Source of the DNA: Methylobacterium sp.
GTDB lineage: Bacteria; Pseudomonadota; Alphaproteobacteria; Rhizobiales; Beijerinckiaceae
Assembly (NCBI GenBank): GCA_002928875.1
Contig: PERO01000017.1
Span: 32,057 to 96,056 of the forward strand
Direction of reading: 5' to 3'
DNA: 64,000 bases
A model generated the notes under the pieces. The model made no database searches. It was not told the DNA's origin and worked only from the letters and a program-made list of their open reading frames with translations. Shown piece after piece: positions 8,637 through 17,765 of this stretch (positions within the stretch are counted from its first letter, which is position 1; the number at the start of each line of letters is the position of its first letter). A program made the translations under genes and the position numbers.

Positions 8637-9971
8637 CTAGCTGGCGGAGGTCATGGCGGGTTCGAGCCGCGGTTTTGCGGGCTCGGGTGCGGCGTCTTCG
8701 CCCGCGCGGGTCGCAAGCGCCACTTCCGCGCCGGTGATGAGGCGGGCACCGCGCTCCCAGGTGAGATAGGACCAGGCCCAGGACAGCGCGACCGCACCGC
8801 GGCTGCGATATCCCACCAGGAACCAGACATGCACGAAGGACCAGAAGAACCAGCCGAGCCGGCCCTTGAGATGCATGCGCCCGAGATCCGCGACGGCATA
8901 ATCGCGGCCGATCGTGGCGAGCGCCCCGAAATTGCGATAGGCGAAGGGCTTCGGCGCCGCGCGGCCGCTCGCCCGTGCGGCGATGAGCGCGCCGACATAT
9001 TGCCCGGCCTGCTTCGCGGCGGGCGCAACGCCCGGCAGCGTCATCTTGTTCGGCTGCATGGCGGAGGCGGTGTCGCCGATCACGAAGATCGAGGGATCGT
9101 CCGGCAGGCTGAAATCCGGTCCCACTTCGACGCGACCGACGCGATCGACCTTGGCATCGAGCCAGCGGCCGGCGGCGGAGGCGCGCACGCCGGCGGCCCA
9201 GACCACGTTGCGCGTGGGAATCGTCTCGTCACCGATGCGGATCCTGTCCATGGTGATCTCGGAGACGGGCTGGCCGGCGCGCACCTCCACGCCCATGCCC
9301 TCGAGCGCGCGGCGCGCGGCATGCCCCAGTTGCTCCGGGAAGGTGGCGAGCAGGCGCTTGCCCGCTTCCACCAGCAGCACGCGGACCTCGTTCGCCTGGA
9401 AACGGCGAAAATCGCGGCGCGCGGCATGGCGCGTCAGTTCCACGATGGCGCCGGCGAGTTCCACGCCGGTCGGTCCGCCGCCGACGATCGCGAAGGTGAG
9501 AAGGCTCTGCCGCTCCACCGGATCGGCGGTGATTTCCGCCTGTTCGAGCGACATCAGCAGCCGGGCGCGCAGGCGCGTCGCATCGTCGACGGTCTTGATG
9601 CCCGGCGCGAGATCGGCCCATTCCTCGCGTCCGAAATAGGAGTGGCGCGCGCCGGTGGCGACCACCAGCGTATCGAAGGGCACCGGGCCGGCATCGGTCA
9701 TCACCTGCCGGTTCGCGCGGTCGATGTCGTTCACCTTGGCGAGCATCACCCGCGTGTTGCGCTGATGGCGCAAGACCGAGCGGATCGGCGCGGAAATGTC
9801 GGCGGGCGAGAGCGCGGCCGTCGCCACCTGGTAGAGCAGCGGCTGGAAAAGGTGGAAGTTGCGCTTGTCGATCACCGTCACGTCCACGGGAGCCTGCGCC
9901 AGCGCGCGCGCGGCGGCCAGACCTCCGAATCCCGCACCGATGATGACGACCTTGTGTTTCGCTTCGCTCAT
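8637..9971 (-). CDS. ndh: type II NADH:quinone oxidoreductase
   Basis: A 444-residue flavoprotein starting MSEAKHKVVIIGAGFGG, with the FAD dinucleotide-binding glycine motif at residues 12-17 and a second NAD-binding motif (IVGGGPTGVELAGAI). FVIGDTA is the second FAD motif and the C-terminal SYLTWERGARLITG matches the membrane-anchoring tail of NDH-2. I chose the ATG at 9971 because an extension upstream adds non-homologous sequence. It transfers electrons from NADH to quinone without pumping protons and is peripheral on the inner membrane. Confidence 0.92.
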   Translation of the reverse strand: MSEAKHKVVIIGAGFGGLAAARALAQAPVDVTVIDKRNFHLFQPLLYQVATAALSPADISAPIRSVLRHQRNTRVMLAKVNDIDRANRQVMTDAGPVPFDTLVVATGARHSYFGREEWADLAPGIKTVDDATRLRARLLMSLEQAEITADPVERQSLLTFAIVGGGPTGVELAGAIVELTRHAARRDFRRFQANEVRVLLVEAGKRLLATFPEQLGHAARRALEGMGVEVRAGQPVSEITMDRIRIGDETIPTRNVVWAAGVRASAAGRWLDAKVDRVGRVEVGPDFSLPDDPSIFVIGDTASAMQPNKMTLPGVAPAAKQAGQYVGALIAARASGRAAPKPFAYRNFGALATIGRDYAVADLGRMHLKGRLGWFFWSFVHVWFLVGYRSRGAVALSWAWSYLTWERGARLITGAEVALATRAGEDAAPEPAKPRLEPAMTSAS

Positions 9972-10038
9972 GCCCGTTCCAGTCATCCTGGCTACATTCA
10001 CCCCGTATGCCCCCGACGGTTCCATCGACCGCCGATGC

Positions 10039-10869
10039 TCAATGTGCCGTCCAGCCCCCATCAACTGGAAGTGCCGTTCCGGTGATCGAGGCACCGTTCC
10101 GGCTCGAGAGGAAAACCGCGAGAGCACCGATTTCCGCCGTGGTGGCGAAAGCCTTGTTGGGTTGCGCCGCGAGCAGCACGTCGCGGATCACCGCCTCGCG
10201 TGAAATCTTGTGCGCCGCCGCCTGCTCGGCGATCTGCTTCTCGACCAGCGGGGTCCACACATAGCCGGGGCAGATGGCGTTGGCGGTGACGCCATGCTGC
10301 GCGCCTTCCAGCGCGACCGTCTTCGTCAAGCCTATCACACCATGCTTCGCCGCGACATAGGCGGATTTGTAGGGCGAGGCCACGAGGCCATGCGCGGAGG
10401 CAATGTTGATGATGCGCCCGAAGCCGCGCGCCTTCATACCCGCAAACACCGCGCGCGTGGCGTGGAAGGCGGCCGAGAGGTTCAGCGCGATGATCGCATC
10501 CCATTTCGCCGCCGGAAATTCCTCGATGGGCGAAACGAACTGGATTCCGGCATTGTTCACGAGGATGTCGGTGGGGCCCATGGCCGCCTCGGCCTCGCCG
10601 ATCAGCGCCTCGACGCCGGCGGCGCCCGCGAGGTCCGCGCCCACGAACTGCACCTTCACCTGGAAGCGCCGGGCCAGGGCCTGGCGGGTCTCCTCGATGG
10701 CGGCAAGGTCGCCCAGGCCATTGATGACGATATCCGCGCCGGCCTCGGCCAGCGCTTCGGCGATGCCGAGCCCGATGCCGCTCGTCGAGCCGGTCACGAT
10801 CGCTCGGCGGCCGGCCAGAAGGCGGCCCGTGCCCGTCGCGGTGGGTGCCGTCGTGGCGTTCATGGTCAT
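10039..10869 (-). CDS. bdhA: D-3-hydroxybutyrate dehydrogenase (SDR family)
   Basis: A 276-residue short-chain dehydrogenase with TGSTSGIG cofactor loop (26-33), NNAGIQ, the catalytic S...Y-x3-K (ASAHGLVASPYKSAYVAAKHG) and a C-terminus ending LPVDGGWTAH, all typical of BdhA. It oxidises D-3-hydroxybutyrate to acetoacetate with NAD, in PHB or ketone-body use. The ATG at 10869 has GAGG 9 bases upstream; an ATG at 10863 is an alternative. It precedes ndh in the same orientation with 67 bases between, so NADH made here could feed NDH-2. Confidence 0.9.
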   Translation of the reverse strand: MTMNATTAPTATGTGRLLAGRRAIVTGSTSGIGLGIAEALAEAGADIVINGLGDLAAIEETRQALARRFQVKVQFVGADLAGAAGVEALIGEAEAAMGPTDILVNNAGIQFVSPIEEFPAAKWDAIIALNLSAAFHATRAVFAGMKARGFGRIINIASAHGLVASPYKSAYVAAKHGVIGLTKTVALEGAQHGVTANAICPGYVWTPLVEKQIAEQAAAHKISREAVIRDVLLAAQPNKAFATTAEIGALAVFLSSRNGASITGTALPVDGGWTAH

Positions 10870-11011
10870 GGCTTTATCCTCGTGCTCGGTGTCCGAGCGG
10901 ACCATGCTCCCCGGGCCTGGGCAAGGAAAATGCCCGTTGCCTTTGGCGACCATAGGCAATGACTATTGCGAATCGGCTTGTTTTTCCGGGTGGCTCAAGC
11001 AGTTTGTCGGC

Positions 11012-11665
11012 ATGATCCGTTCGCTCAATGAGACACTGGCGGAAATCGAGCGTCTGATCGGCCAGAACGCGCCCGAGATCGCGGAGGCCAACAGGGCCCT
11101 GATCGCGCGCCTGACCGAACTGGATGTCACGGCCGGCGCGCGCCGCACCGGTGACCTGTTGCCGGAATTTGCCTTGCCGACCCTCGACGGGCGCATCGTC
11201 ACCTCGACGGAATTGCTGGCGAAGGGCCCGCTGGTGCTCGTCTTCTATCGCGGCAAATGGTGCGATTTCTGCGCGACCAGCCTCGCGGCGATTGCCGCCG
11301 TGCAGGCCGAGATCGCAGCTTTGGGCGGGCATGTCGTGGCGATTTCCGGCGAGACGACCGGGCGCGGCCTCGCTTTGCAGATCCGGCTGAAGCACCGGAT
11401 CGAATTTCTCGTCGATGCCGATCTGGGGGTCTCGCTGCAGTTCGGATTGCTGTTTCGCATGCCCGACAGCCTCATCGCGCTGCTCGCGCCGCATGGCGTC
11501 GTCCCGGCCGCGATCTACGGGAATTCAAGCGGTTTCCTGCCTGTGCCCGCCACCTATATCGTCTCGCGCGAGGGGCGGATCATCCGGCACTATGTCGATG
11601 CCAACTGGCAGCGCCGGATGGAGCCCGGCGAGATCATTGCGGCTCTTCAGGCGCTGCCGCGCTGA
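11012..11665 (+). CDS. peroxiredoxin-like (AhpC/TSA) protein
   Basis: A 217-residue protein. The first 45 residues are helical; then a thioredoxin fold with LVFYRGKWCDFCATSL, in which C84 and C87 form the active-site pair of PRX-like/AhpC-TSA proteins, and PATYIVSREGRIIRHYVD near the C-terminus. It has no signal and is probably a cytoplasmic thiol peroxidase or reductase. Its 3' end overlaps the 3' end of the convergent LysR gene by 32 bases. Confidence 0.87.
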   Translation: MIRSLNETLAEIERLIGQNAPEIAEANRALIARLTELDVTAGARRTGDLLPEFALPTLDGRIVTSTELLAKGPLVLVFYRGKWCDFCATSLAAIAAVQAEIAALGGHVVAISGETTGRGLALQIRLKHRIEFLVDADLGVSLQFGLLFRMPDSLIALLAPHGVVPAAIYGNSSGFLPVPATYIVSREGRIIRHYVDANWQRRMEPGEIIAALQALPR

Positions 11666-12548
11666 GCGCTGCGGCGCAGGGCTGCCACGCGCGGGCCCGC
11701 GTCAGGCGGATGCAGATGTCGGTCGCGCGGTTGAACGGTCGTCCGGCCACGATGACCACCATCACTGCCTTTTCGAGCCGTTCGTCCTCGAGCGGCCGGC
11801 AGGTGACGTTCTCGGGCGTCCGTGCGCGCGCCGGCACGATGCCGAGGCCGAAACCCTGCTCCACCATCATCAGCAATTCGCTGTGGCTGTGCGAACTGTG
11901 CTGCACGGGCGGCGCATGTTCTCCGAAGGCCTCCCGCAGGTCCTGCCGATCGGCGATGCCGGCGAGCGCGATGAAGCTCTCCTGGCCGATCTCCTCGACG
12001 GCGATGGTGCTGGCATTCGCGAGGCGATGGTCGATCGGCATCGCGATCAGCCCGCGATCGCGGTAAAGCTGCCAGGCGCGCACCCGGTCCGACATCGCGG
12101 ATTGCTCGCCGATGAAGGCGATGTCGAGCTCGCCGGCGAGCAGCTTTTCGATGATTTCCGGCTCCGGGCTCTGGCGGATCGTGAGTTCGAGCCCGGTGAT
12201 GGTCTGGCGCAGATCGGCGAAGAGGCCCGAAAGCTCGCTCAGCGGCACCGCATTGCCGATGCCCACGCGCAACGGCATCGTCTCGCCGGAGCGGATGCTG
12301 CGGGCGAGCTCGCGCGCGGATTGCGCCGCGTCGTAGGTGTTGCGCAGATGCGGCAGCATCATGCGGCCGAGTTCGGTGAGATGGGTATTCTGGCGTTCGC
12401 GATGGAAAAGCGGGCCGCCGAGTTCGGTTTCGAGTTTCTTGATGGCCCGGGTGAGCGACGGTTGCGCGACATTGCAGTGTTCTGCCGCACGCGTAAAATT
12501 CAGGAGGTCCGCCACGGCGAGAAAATACTTAACCTCGTGCATCTCCAT
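11634..12548 (-). CDS. LysR-type transcriptional regulator
   Basis: About 304 residues. The winged helix-turn-helix is at the N-terminus (FLAVADLLNFTRAAEHC, QPSLTRAIKKLE), followed by the effector-binding domain (LRVGIGNAVPLSEL onward). The ATG at 12548 is preceded by GGAGA 7 bases upstream; ATGs at 12566 and 12554 are in frame. It overlaps the peroxiredoxin-like gene tail to tail. The adjacent MFS transporter ends 37 bases before its longest start and lies in the same direction upstream, so it may be co-transcribed with and regulate that transporter. Confidence 0.88.
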   Translation of the reverse strand: MEMHEVKYFLAVADLLNFTRAAEHCNVAQPSLTRAIKKLETELGGPLFHRERQNTHLTELGRMMLPHLRNTYDAAQSARELARSIRSGETMPLRVGIGNAVPLSELSGLFADLRQTITGLELTIRQSPEPEIIEKLLAGELDIAFIGEQSAMSDRVRAWQLYRDRGLIAMPIDHRLANASTIAVEEIGQESFIALAGIADRQDLREAFGEHAPPVQHSSHSHSELLMMVEQGFGLGIVPARARTPENVTCRPLEDERLEKAVMVVIVAGRPFNRATDICIRLTRARAWQPCAAALSAAAPEEPQ

Positions 12549-12584
12549 CCGCATGTCTCCGATCACCAGGGAGGCGAGACGGTT

Positions 12585-13847
12585 TTAATCGACTTCCCGA
12601 TGACGGCGGATAACATTTTCGTAGGGGGGTGGTGAGAACAGGCTGACGGGCAGACGCGCCGCGATCCCCGTCGCGAGCAGCGCGGCGCCCGCCATGGCGA
12701 GCAAGGTCGCGGGCCAGCCCAGCCCCTCGAAGATCTGCCCGAGCAGGATCGAGCCGGCCAGTCCGCCGGCAAAATAGCTCGCGAGATACATCCCGCTCGC
12801 CGCCCCGCGCTCCCCCTTCGCCGCCATGCCGACGATACCGGTCGCGATGGCCTGCGCGCCGAAGGTGCCGATCGCCACGAGCACGAGGCCCGCGAGAACC
12901 GGCACCAGGGCCGGCGCGCCAAGCGGCGCGAGCCCGGCCAGTGCAACGCCCAGAAAGGCGATCAGGGCCGGTTTCGGGCCGAGACGGGCCGCGACGCGAC
13001 CCGCCAGCAATGTGGTGACGAGGGAGGGAACGAACACGAAATAGACCGTGCCGACCTGCATCATCCCCAGCGAGATCGGCGGGCGGGCCAGCACGAAATT
13101 CACGTAGGTGAAGACGCCGATGAACAGGAACAGGATGAGAAAGCCGATGCCGAAGGCCGCCCGCAGGGCCGGATTGGCAAGGTGCGCGCCGATCACCGCG
13201 AAGGCGCTGGCGGCGCGCTGTGTCTTGGCCATCGGCGCGGTGCCCCGAAGCGTGAACCAGACCAGGATGGCCCCGGCGAGATTGAGGGCCGCGAAGATCT
13301 GGAACGTTCCGATGATGCCCACGGCCTCAGCGGCGCTGGCGGAGAGCAGACGCCCCGCGAAATTCGAGAGCACATTGCCGGTGACGAAGGCCGCAAAGGC
13401 CGGCGCCGCGCCCGCTCCCATGAATTCCTCGCCGATATAGGCGAGCATCAATGTGAAGGCGGCGGCCATCAGCACGCCCTGCAGCACGCGCATGGCGGTG
13501 AACAGCCAGAGATTGTCCACGAAGCCCAGCAGGAAGGTGGGTATGGCCAGCAGCATCAGGCTCACGGCCACGCCGGCCCGTCGCGGCAGGCGGCCGGAAA
13601 GCATGGCCGTGACGAGGCTCGATACCGCCATGCCAAGCGTGCAGGCATTGGCCGCCGAGCCGATTTCCGCCGCACTCACCCGGTAGATCGCCGCGAGCGA
13701 TGGCAGGATCGCCTGAATCGCGAACAGATCGATCAGCGTGAGAAACGCCGTCAGGGCAATGAGCAGATGTCGGAAGGCGGCATGCCCCCCGGTCATGGTC
13801 ATGGCCGTCCCGGCGATAGCGGGTGCCCCCGCTTCGCTTTCCTTCAC
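12585..13847 (-). CDS. MFS transporter (YnfM/arabinose-efflux type)
   Basis: A 420-residue membrane protein with twelve predicted hydrophobic segments and the MFS loop motif as SGRLPRRAGV between segments 2 and 3, plus AGRVAARLGPK in the second half. It starts with GTG at 13847, which overlaps the stop of the upstream small gene as GTGA; MTMTGG further in is an alternative. The family exports sugars, drugs or metabolites by proton antiport. Substrate unknown. Confidence 0.87.
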   Translation of the reverse strand: MKESEAGAPAIAGTAMTMTGGHAAFRHLLIALTAFLTLIDLFAIQAILPSLAAIYRVSAAEIGSAANACTLGMAVSSLVTAMLSGRLPRRAGVAVSLMLLAIPTFLLGFVDNLWLFTAMRVLQGVLMAAAFTLMLAYIGEEFMGAGAAPAFAAFVTGNVLSNFAGRLLSASAAEAVGIIGTFQIFAALNLAGAILVWFTLRGTAPMAKTQRAASAFAVIGAHLANPALRAAFGIGFLILFLFIGVFTYVNFVLARPPISLGMMQVGTVYFVFVPSLVTTLLAGRVAARLGPKPALIAFLGVALAGLAPLGAPALVPVLAGLVLVAIGTFGAQAIATGIVGMAAKGERGAASGMYLASYFAGGLAGSILLGQIFEGLGWPATLLAMAGAALLATGIAARLPVSLFSPPPYENVIRRHREVD

Positions 13848-14152
13848 TGCGCGGGCTCCGTCGGCCGGTCCCTCAGCCGCAGCGCGTGATCGGGGTCGTC
13901 CATCGGCTCGTCTTCGTCGCCCGGGGAATAGAGGCAGACACCGTGCCGGATCGGCCGGGCTTCCCGGACCAGTTCCGGAACCGGACGTTCCGGAACGACC
14001 GCGACCGGCGCGGCCGCCACCATCGGAGCCGGCGCGGTTTCCCGCGGGTCTTGCGAATGGGCGAAACCCGCCACCGTCAGGGCGGCGAGACCCGCCACCA
14101 GCAGCGGGACGGAGAGGCCCGAAAAGCGGCCTATTCGAGCAGGGGGTGTCAT
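13844..14152 (-). CDS. small exported or membrane-anchored protein, unknown function
   Basis: A 102-residue ORF with a strong ribosome binding site (AAGGAGGAGAA, 7 bases before ATG). Residues 14-34 form one hydrophobic stretch (LSVPLLVAGLAALTVAGFA) ending in HS, a signal peptide or anchor. The remainder is proline/alanine-rich then acidic. It overlaps the MFS gene start as GTGA and the upstream ORF stop as ATGA, so it appears to be a coupled member of that operon. I recognise no domain. Confidence 0.65.
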   Translation of the reverse strand: MTPPARIGRFSGLSVPLLVAGLAALTVAGFAHSQDPRETAPAPMVAAAPVAVVPERPVPELVREARPIRHGVCLYSPGDEDEPMDDPDHALRLRDRPTEPAQ

Positions 14153-14535
14153 TGCGGATTCTCCTCCTTTGTGAAGAGAGCCGCGATCCGCCGGTGGGCG
14201 TGCGTCTCGATGCACAGGACGTTGACGAGAAGGCCAGGTATTCGGGATCGGCAGGCCGTTCCCGACGAAAGCGGCGCCTCGATAAAGCCGGCCGTCAGGA
14301 CGGTGCTGCGGCGCTTCATCCGCGCATCCGGCCTCCGGAACGGCTCGTGGCTGGCCGGCGCGAAGCGCGGGACAGCGCGTGGCGTTGCGCGAACGACTGG
14401 AAGATCCCGCGCGTTCTGCGCCGTCAGGAGGCGCCCCTGACGCGCCTCGATCTCTCTGGTGCGACCATATGCCGCAACGTTTTTTTGTGCGGCCGAGGCC
14501 ACCAGAGGCATGCACAGGAGTGTTCGCCGGTCCAT
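14149..14535 (-). CDS. hypothetical protein upstream of the small exported protein
   Basis: A 128-residue ORF from the ATG at 14535 (MDRRTLLCMPLVASAAQKN), with a Tat/Sec-like start. Its stop overlaps the next start as ATGA, which favours translation. Against it, third-codon-position GC is lower than in neighbours and no motif is recognisable. The region could instead be leader sequence of the small exported protein. Confidence 0.35.
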   Translation of the reverse strand: MDRRTLLCMPLVASAAQKNVAAYGRTREIEARQGRLLTAQNARDLPVVRATPRAVPRFAPASHEPFRRPDARMKRRSTVLTAGFIEAPLSSGTACRSRIPGLLVNVLCIETHAHRRIAALFTKEENPQ

Positions 14536-14719
14536 AGGATGGAATTCTCTCTGTTCAAAGCCACTGTCATTTAGGCTTGACAAGGCAAATGCCGGAAATG
14601 CCTGTCAGGTCTGGTTTCCATAGCGAACAGCTATTGTTGTGGCTAACCATGGCTATCGAACGCGAAACACCCGGCTCGAGCCGGGCCGCAAGGGCTCGCC
14701 CCGACGCGTCTGTGAAGCC

Positions 14720-16633
14720 TTATTTCATGTCCAGTTCGGTCACGGCCTGCCAATCCGGCGGGGGCGGGTTGTCCGCCAGCTGCCGCACCCGACGCATCAG
14801 CCGCAAGGCCGGGCCATCCTCCGGTCGCAGCGCCAGAACGCGGTCCAGAGCGGCCTCGGCCTCGGTAAAATCGCCGATCCGGTACGCTGCCAATGCGGCC
14901 TCGTAGGGCTCGATCCAGGCAGGCGCCGATTGTTTTGCCAGCTCAACAAGTTCGAAAACCGGCACTTCCTGGCTGCGTCCATAGACGCGGATCCAGTCGA
15001 GTTCGCGCGCATGCACCGCCTCGCCCGCGAGGTCGCGACAATTCGGCCCGATCGCGATGATCGTGCCATAGACCTTGTTGACACCTTCGAGCCGGCTCGC
15101 GAGATTGACAGTATCGCCGAGCGCCGTGTAGTTCAGCCGGCGCGCCGAGCCCACCATGCCGACGATGGCGGGGCCGCTTTCCAGCCCGATCCGCAAGCCA
15201 AGCTGCGCGAAATCCGGGTCCTCCGCGCGCACGGCCTGGAACCGTTCGAGAATGGCCAGAGCGGCCTCGCAGGCCAGTCGCGCGTGGTCCACATGATGGA
15301 CCGGCGCTCCCCAGAAGGCCATCACCGCGTCCCCGATATACTTGTCGACCGTGCCGCCCGACCGCACGATTTCCTCGGTGGCGAAGTCGAGGAAGCGGCT
15401 GACGATCGCGACCGTGCGATCGCCCACCCGCTCGGACAAGGCGGTGAAGCCGGCAAGATCGGCGAAGAGCACGGTGATTTCCTGGCTCCGCCCGCCCGGT
15501 TCGGCGCGCGCGCCCTGCGTGATGAGCTTGCGCACCAGCTCGGTCGGGATGAACTTCGCGAAATCCGCGAGCCCCGCGCTCATGCGCGTGAGCGCCGAGG
15601 AGAGGAGATCGAATTCGCTGATGATGTGCCGGCGGCGGGTCACCATCTCCAGTTCGAAACGTTCCACATGTCTCAGATCATTGGCGATTTCGCCGATCGG
15701 TGCGGCGACGTAGCGGCGGGTGCCCCAGATCGCCCCCGCCCCCACGAGCAGGACGAAGAAGGCGATGCCGAGTGTCACGCGGGCAATCATGCCCTCCACG
15801 GCTCCGAGATAATCCGCTTCCGGCAGCACGATCGCCATCTGCCAGCCCTGGAACCAGAGCGGCGAGATGCGCACGGCGAATTGCTCGCCCTCGACGGTGA
15901 GATTGAGGTTTTCCGGCGAGTCAAGATCCCGCGCGTTGCGCCGCGCCACCGCCCGGCCCGCGGCTTCGGCGGCCGCGAGCAATGGCGCGGCAAGAGGGGC
16001 CTGGGTTGCCTGCCGCGCGGCGATGATCACCTCGCCCTTGGCCGAGAGCACGAAGGTGCCGCCGGTCTTGCCGACCGGAATCTCGGCCAGCCGGCGCTGC
16101 AGGAGATCGTCGGGGATCGCGGCCAGCAGCATGCCGCCGGCAAAGGGATAGGCATAGCCGACCGCCGGGCTTCCCCCTTCCGCCATCGGCAGCAGGCGCA
16201 CCCAGCGCGGGGTGGTAATCGAGCGCGTCGCGCCGAGCCATGTCGCGGCGGCAGCGCGGTCGCCGGGGCCTGCGAAGGCCGGCAGCGCCTCGATCTCGAT
16301 GGGCTGGCCGTCGCGCTGGGCGGCGATCCAGCCGAGCCCGGTGCCGAGCGCGCTCGCGGCCTCCACGGTCTTGCGCAGCAATTCCGGCTCGGTGCCGGCG
16401 ACGAGGCTCCCGGCCAGCGCCTCCGCCTGTTTCTCGATGGAGACGACGCCGAACCACCATTCGCGCCGGGTGGAATCGGCGATGCGCTCCTCGAGCGCGC
16501 CCAGCAAACTCTGGGAGACCGAGCGCATCACGCCGAGCCAGCTGAGATGCACCAGCACGCCGCACAGAACCACGCTCGCGCAGATCGCGAAGAGCAGAAC
16601 AGTTCTCAGGCCCAGCCTGCCCCTGCCAATCAT
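14720..16633 (-). CDS. membrane class III adenylate/guanylate cyclase with extracytoplasmic sensor and TPR tail
   Basis: A 637-residue protein: transmembrane segment about 10-32, periplasmic Cache-like sensor 35-280, second transmembrane segment 283-304, linker, and a class III cyclase domain about 384-530. Metal aspartates are D392 (LFADLAGF) and D435 (YIGDAVMAFWG); K431 and D507 (ALGDTVN) are the purine-selecting pair typical of adenylate cyclases, and N510/R514 stabilise the transition state. Residues 560-610 read as TPR-like helices. It should make cAMP in response to an external ligand. GAGGTGAG precedes the ATG. Confidence 0.92.
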   Translation of the reverse strand: MIGRGRLGLRTVLLFAICASVVLCGVLVHLSWLGVMRSVSQSLLGALEERIADSTRREWWFGVVSIEKQAEALAGSLVAGTEPELLRKTVEAASALGTGLGWIAAQRDGQPIEIEALPAFAGPGDRAAAATWLGATRSITTPRWVRLLPMAEGGSPAVGYAYPFAGGMLLAAIPDDLLQRRLAEIPVGKTGGTFVLSAKGEVIIAARQATQAPLAAPLLAAAEAAGRAVARRNARDLDSPENLNLTVEGEQFAVRISPLWFQGWQMAIVLPEADYLGAVEGMIARVTLGIAFFVLLVGAGAIWGTRRYVAAPIGEIANDLRHVERFELEMVTRRRHIISEFDLLSSALTRMSAGLADFAKFIPTELVRKLITQGARAEPGGRSQEITVLFADLAGFTALSERVGDRTVAIVSRFLDFATEEIVRSGGTVDKYIGDAVMAFWGAPVHHVDHARLACEAALAILERFQAVRAEDPDFAQLGLRIGLESGPAIVGMVGSARRLNYTALGDTVNLASRLEGVNKVYGTIIAIGPNCRDLAGEAVHARELDWIRVYGRSQEVPVFELVELAKQSAPAWIEPYEAALAAYRIGDFTEAEAALDRVLALRPEDGPALRLMRRVRQLADNPPPPDWQAVTELDMK

Positions 16634-16817
16634 CCGCAGCTCACCTCAACGGCCCGTGGCGCGGGCGATGTCACCCTGCGGCATCCGCCCCCATCCGTCG
16701 AATAGCCTTGCGCTATCGAATGGCGAGGCGAATGGCATGTCATCCGTCGATCCGGCGAGACCGGGCATGGCCGGAGCGCAGGCGGAAATCCACGCCGGCG
16801 GGGCTGCGCGCAGTCGC

Positions 16818-17711
16818 TCACGCCGGGGTCGCGAGCTTGCGGAAGCCGGCGACGGCCGCATCGGCCGGGCCGATTTCGGCGGCCTGCCCGCGATGGGCCA
16901 GCGCCTTGCTGTAGCGGTCGACGAGCGCGGTGTCGCCCACGATCACGAGCCGCGGGCTCCCCTGCCCCGCCTCCGCGAGGCCGGCCGCGAGTTCATGGCC
17001 GATCAGCATGCCGGACAGGCGGGAGGCGATGCTTTCCACCGGAAAGGCGCCGAGCAGCGCACCGCTGCGGGCGGTGAAGATGTCATTCAGCAGGCTGATC
17101 GATTCCGCGCCGAAGGCCCGGTCCACGCCCGCGAGAAACGCTGCCTCGTCGAAGGGCGCCGGCGTTTTCGGCATCAATCGCCCCACGATGGAATGCTGCC
17201 CGAGCAATGCGAAGAGTTCGCCCGTCATGAAGGTGCGCAGCCCGGTGATCGCGCCATCGACCACGCGCACCCATTTGCTGTGGGTGCCCGGCAGGACGAT
17301 CGTCGCCGTGCTGTTCTCGGCAACGACGCCGAACACCTGCATCTCCTCGCCGCGCATCACGTCGGGCGAGGGCGCGAGGGTCGAGACGCCGGGCATGAAA
17401 TTGAGGCGCACGCCATCCGACAGCTTGCGCCTTTGCGCCTTCGCGGCGATGCCGGCCAGCGTCGCCGGGCATTCGAGATAGGGCGTTTCCACCCAGCCAT
17501 TGCGGCTGGTGATCATGCCGGAGAGGAAGATCTCGCGCTCGGGCGTCATCCAGCGGCCGATTTCCCGGCGCAGGACGGCTTCGAAATCGCCATCCCGGAC
17601 CGTGAGGATGCCGGCAGGCGCCTGGTGCCGGTCGATCACCATGCCGCCCGGGCCGAACCGGTAGGCGCGGAAATTGCTGGTACCCCAGTCGATGACGATT
17701 CTGTCTCGCAT
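16818..17711 (-). CDS. dgoK: 2-dehydro-3-deoxygalactonokinase
   Basis: About 297 residues. VIDWGTSNFRAYRF is the N-terminal phosphate-binding motif, and GMITSRNGWVETPY and PGTHSKWV are diagnostic of DgoK. It phosphorylates 2-dehydro-3-deoxy-D-galactonate in the De Ley-Doudoroff galactose pathway. The ATG at 17711 gives MRDRIVIDWG; another ATG lies 9 bases upstream. No DgoA aldolase lies beside it; it sits just downstream of a TRAP transporter, which may import the sugar acid or may be unrelated. Confidence 0.9.
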   Translation of the reverse strand: MRDRIVIDWGTSNFRAYRFGPGGMVIDRHQAPAGILTVRDGDFEAVLRREIGRWMTPEREIFLSGMITSRNGWVETPYLECPATLAGIAAKAQRRKLSDGVRLNFMPGVSTLAPSPDVMRGEEMQVFGVVAENSTATIVLPGTHSKWVRVVDGAITGLRTFMTGELFALLGQHSIVGRLMPKTPAPFDEAAFLAGVDRAFGAESISLLNDIFTARSGALLGAFPVESIASRLSGMLIGHELAAGLAEAGQGSPRLVIVGDTALVDRYSKALAHRGQAAEIGPADAAVAGFRKLATPA

Positions 17712-17765
17712 GGCTGGCATATTCGCACGCGGTGGCGCGCGGGCAAACCCGGATCCGCCTCCGGA

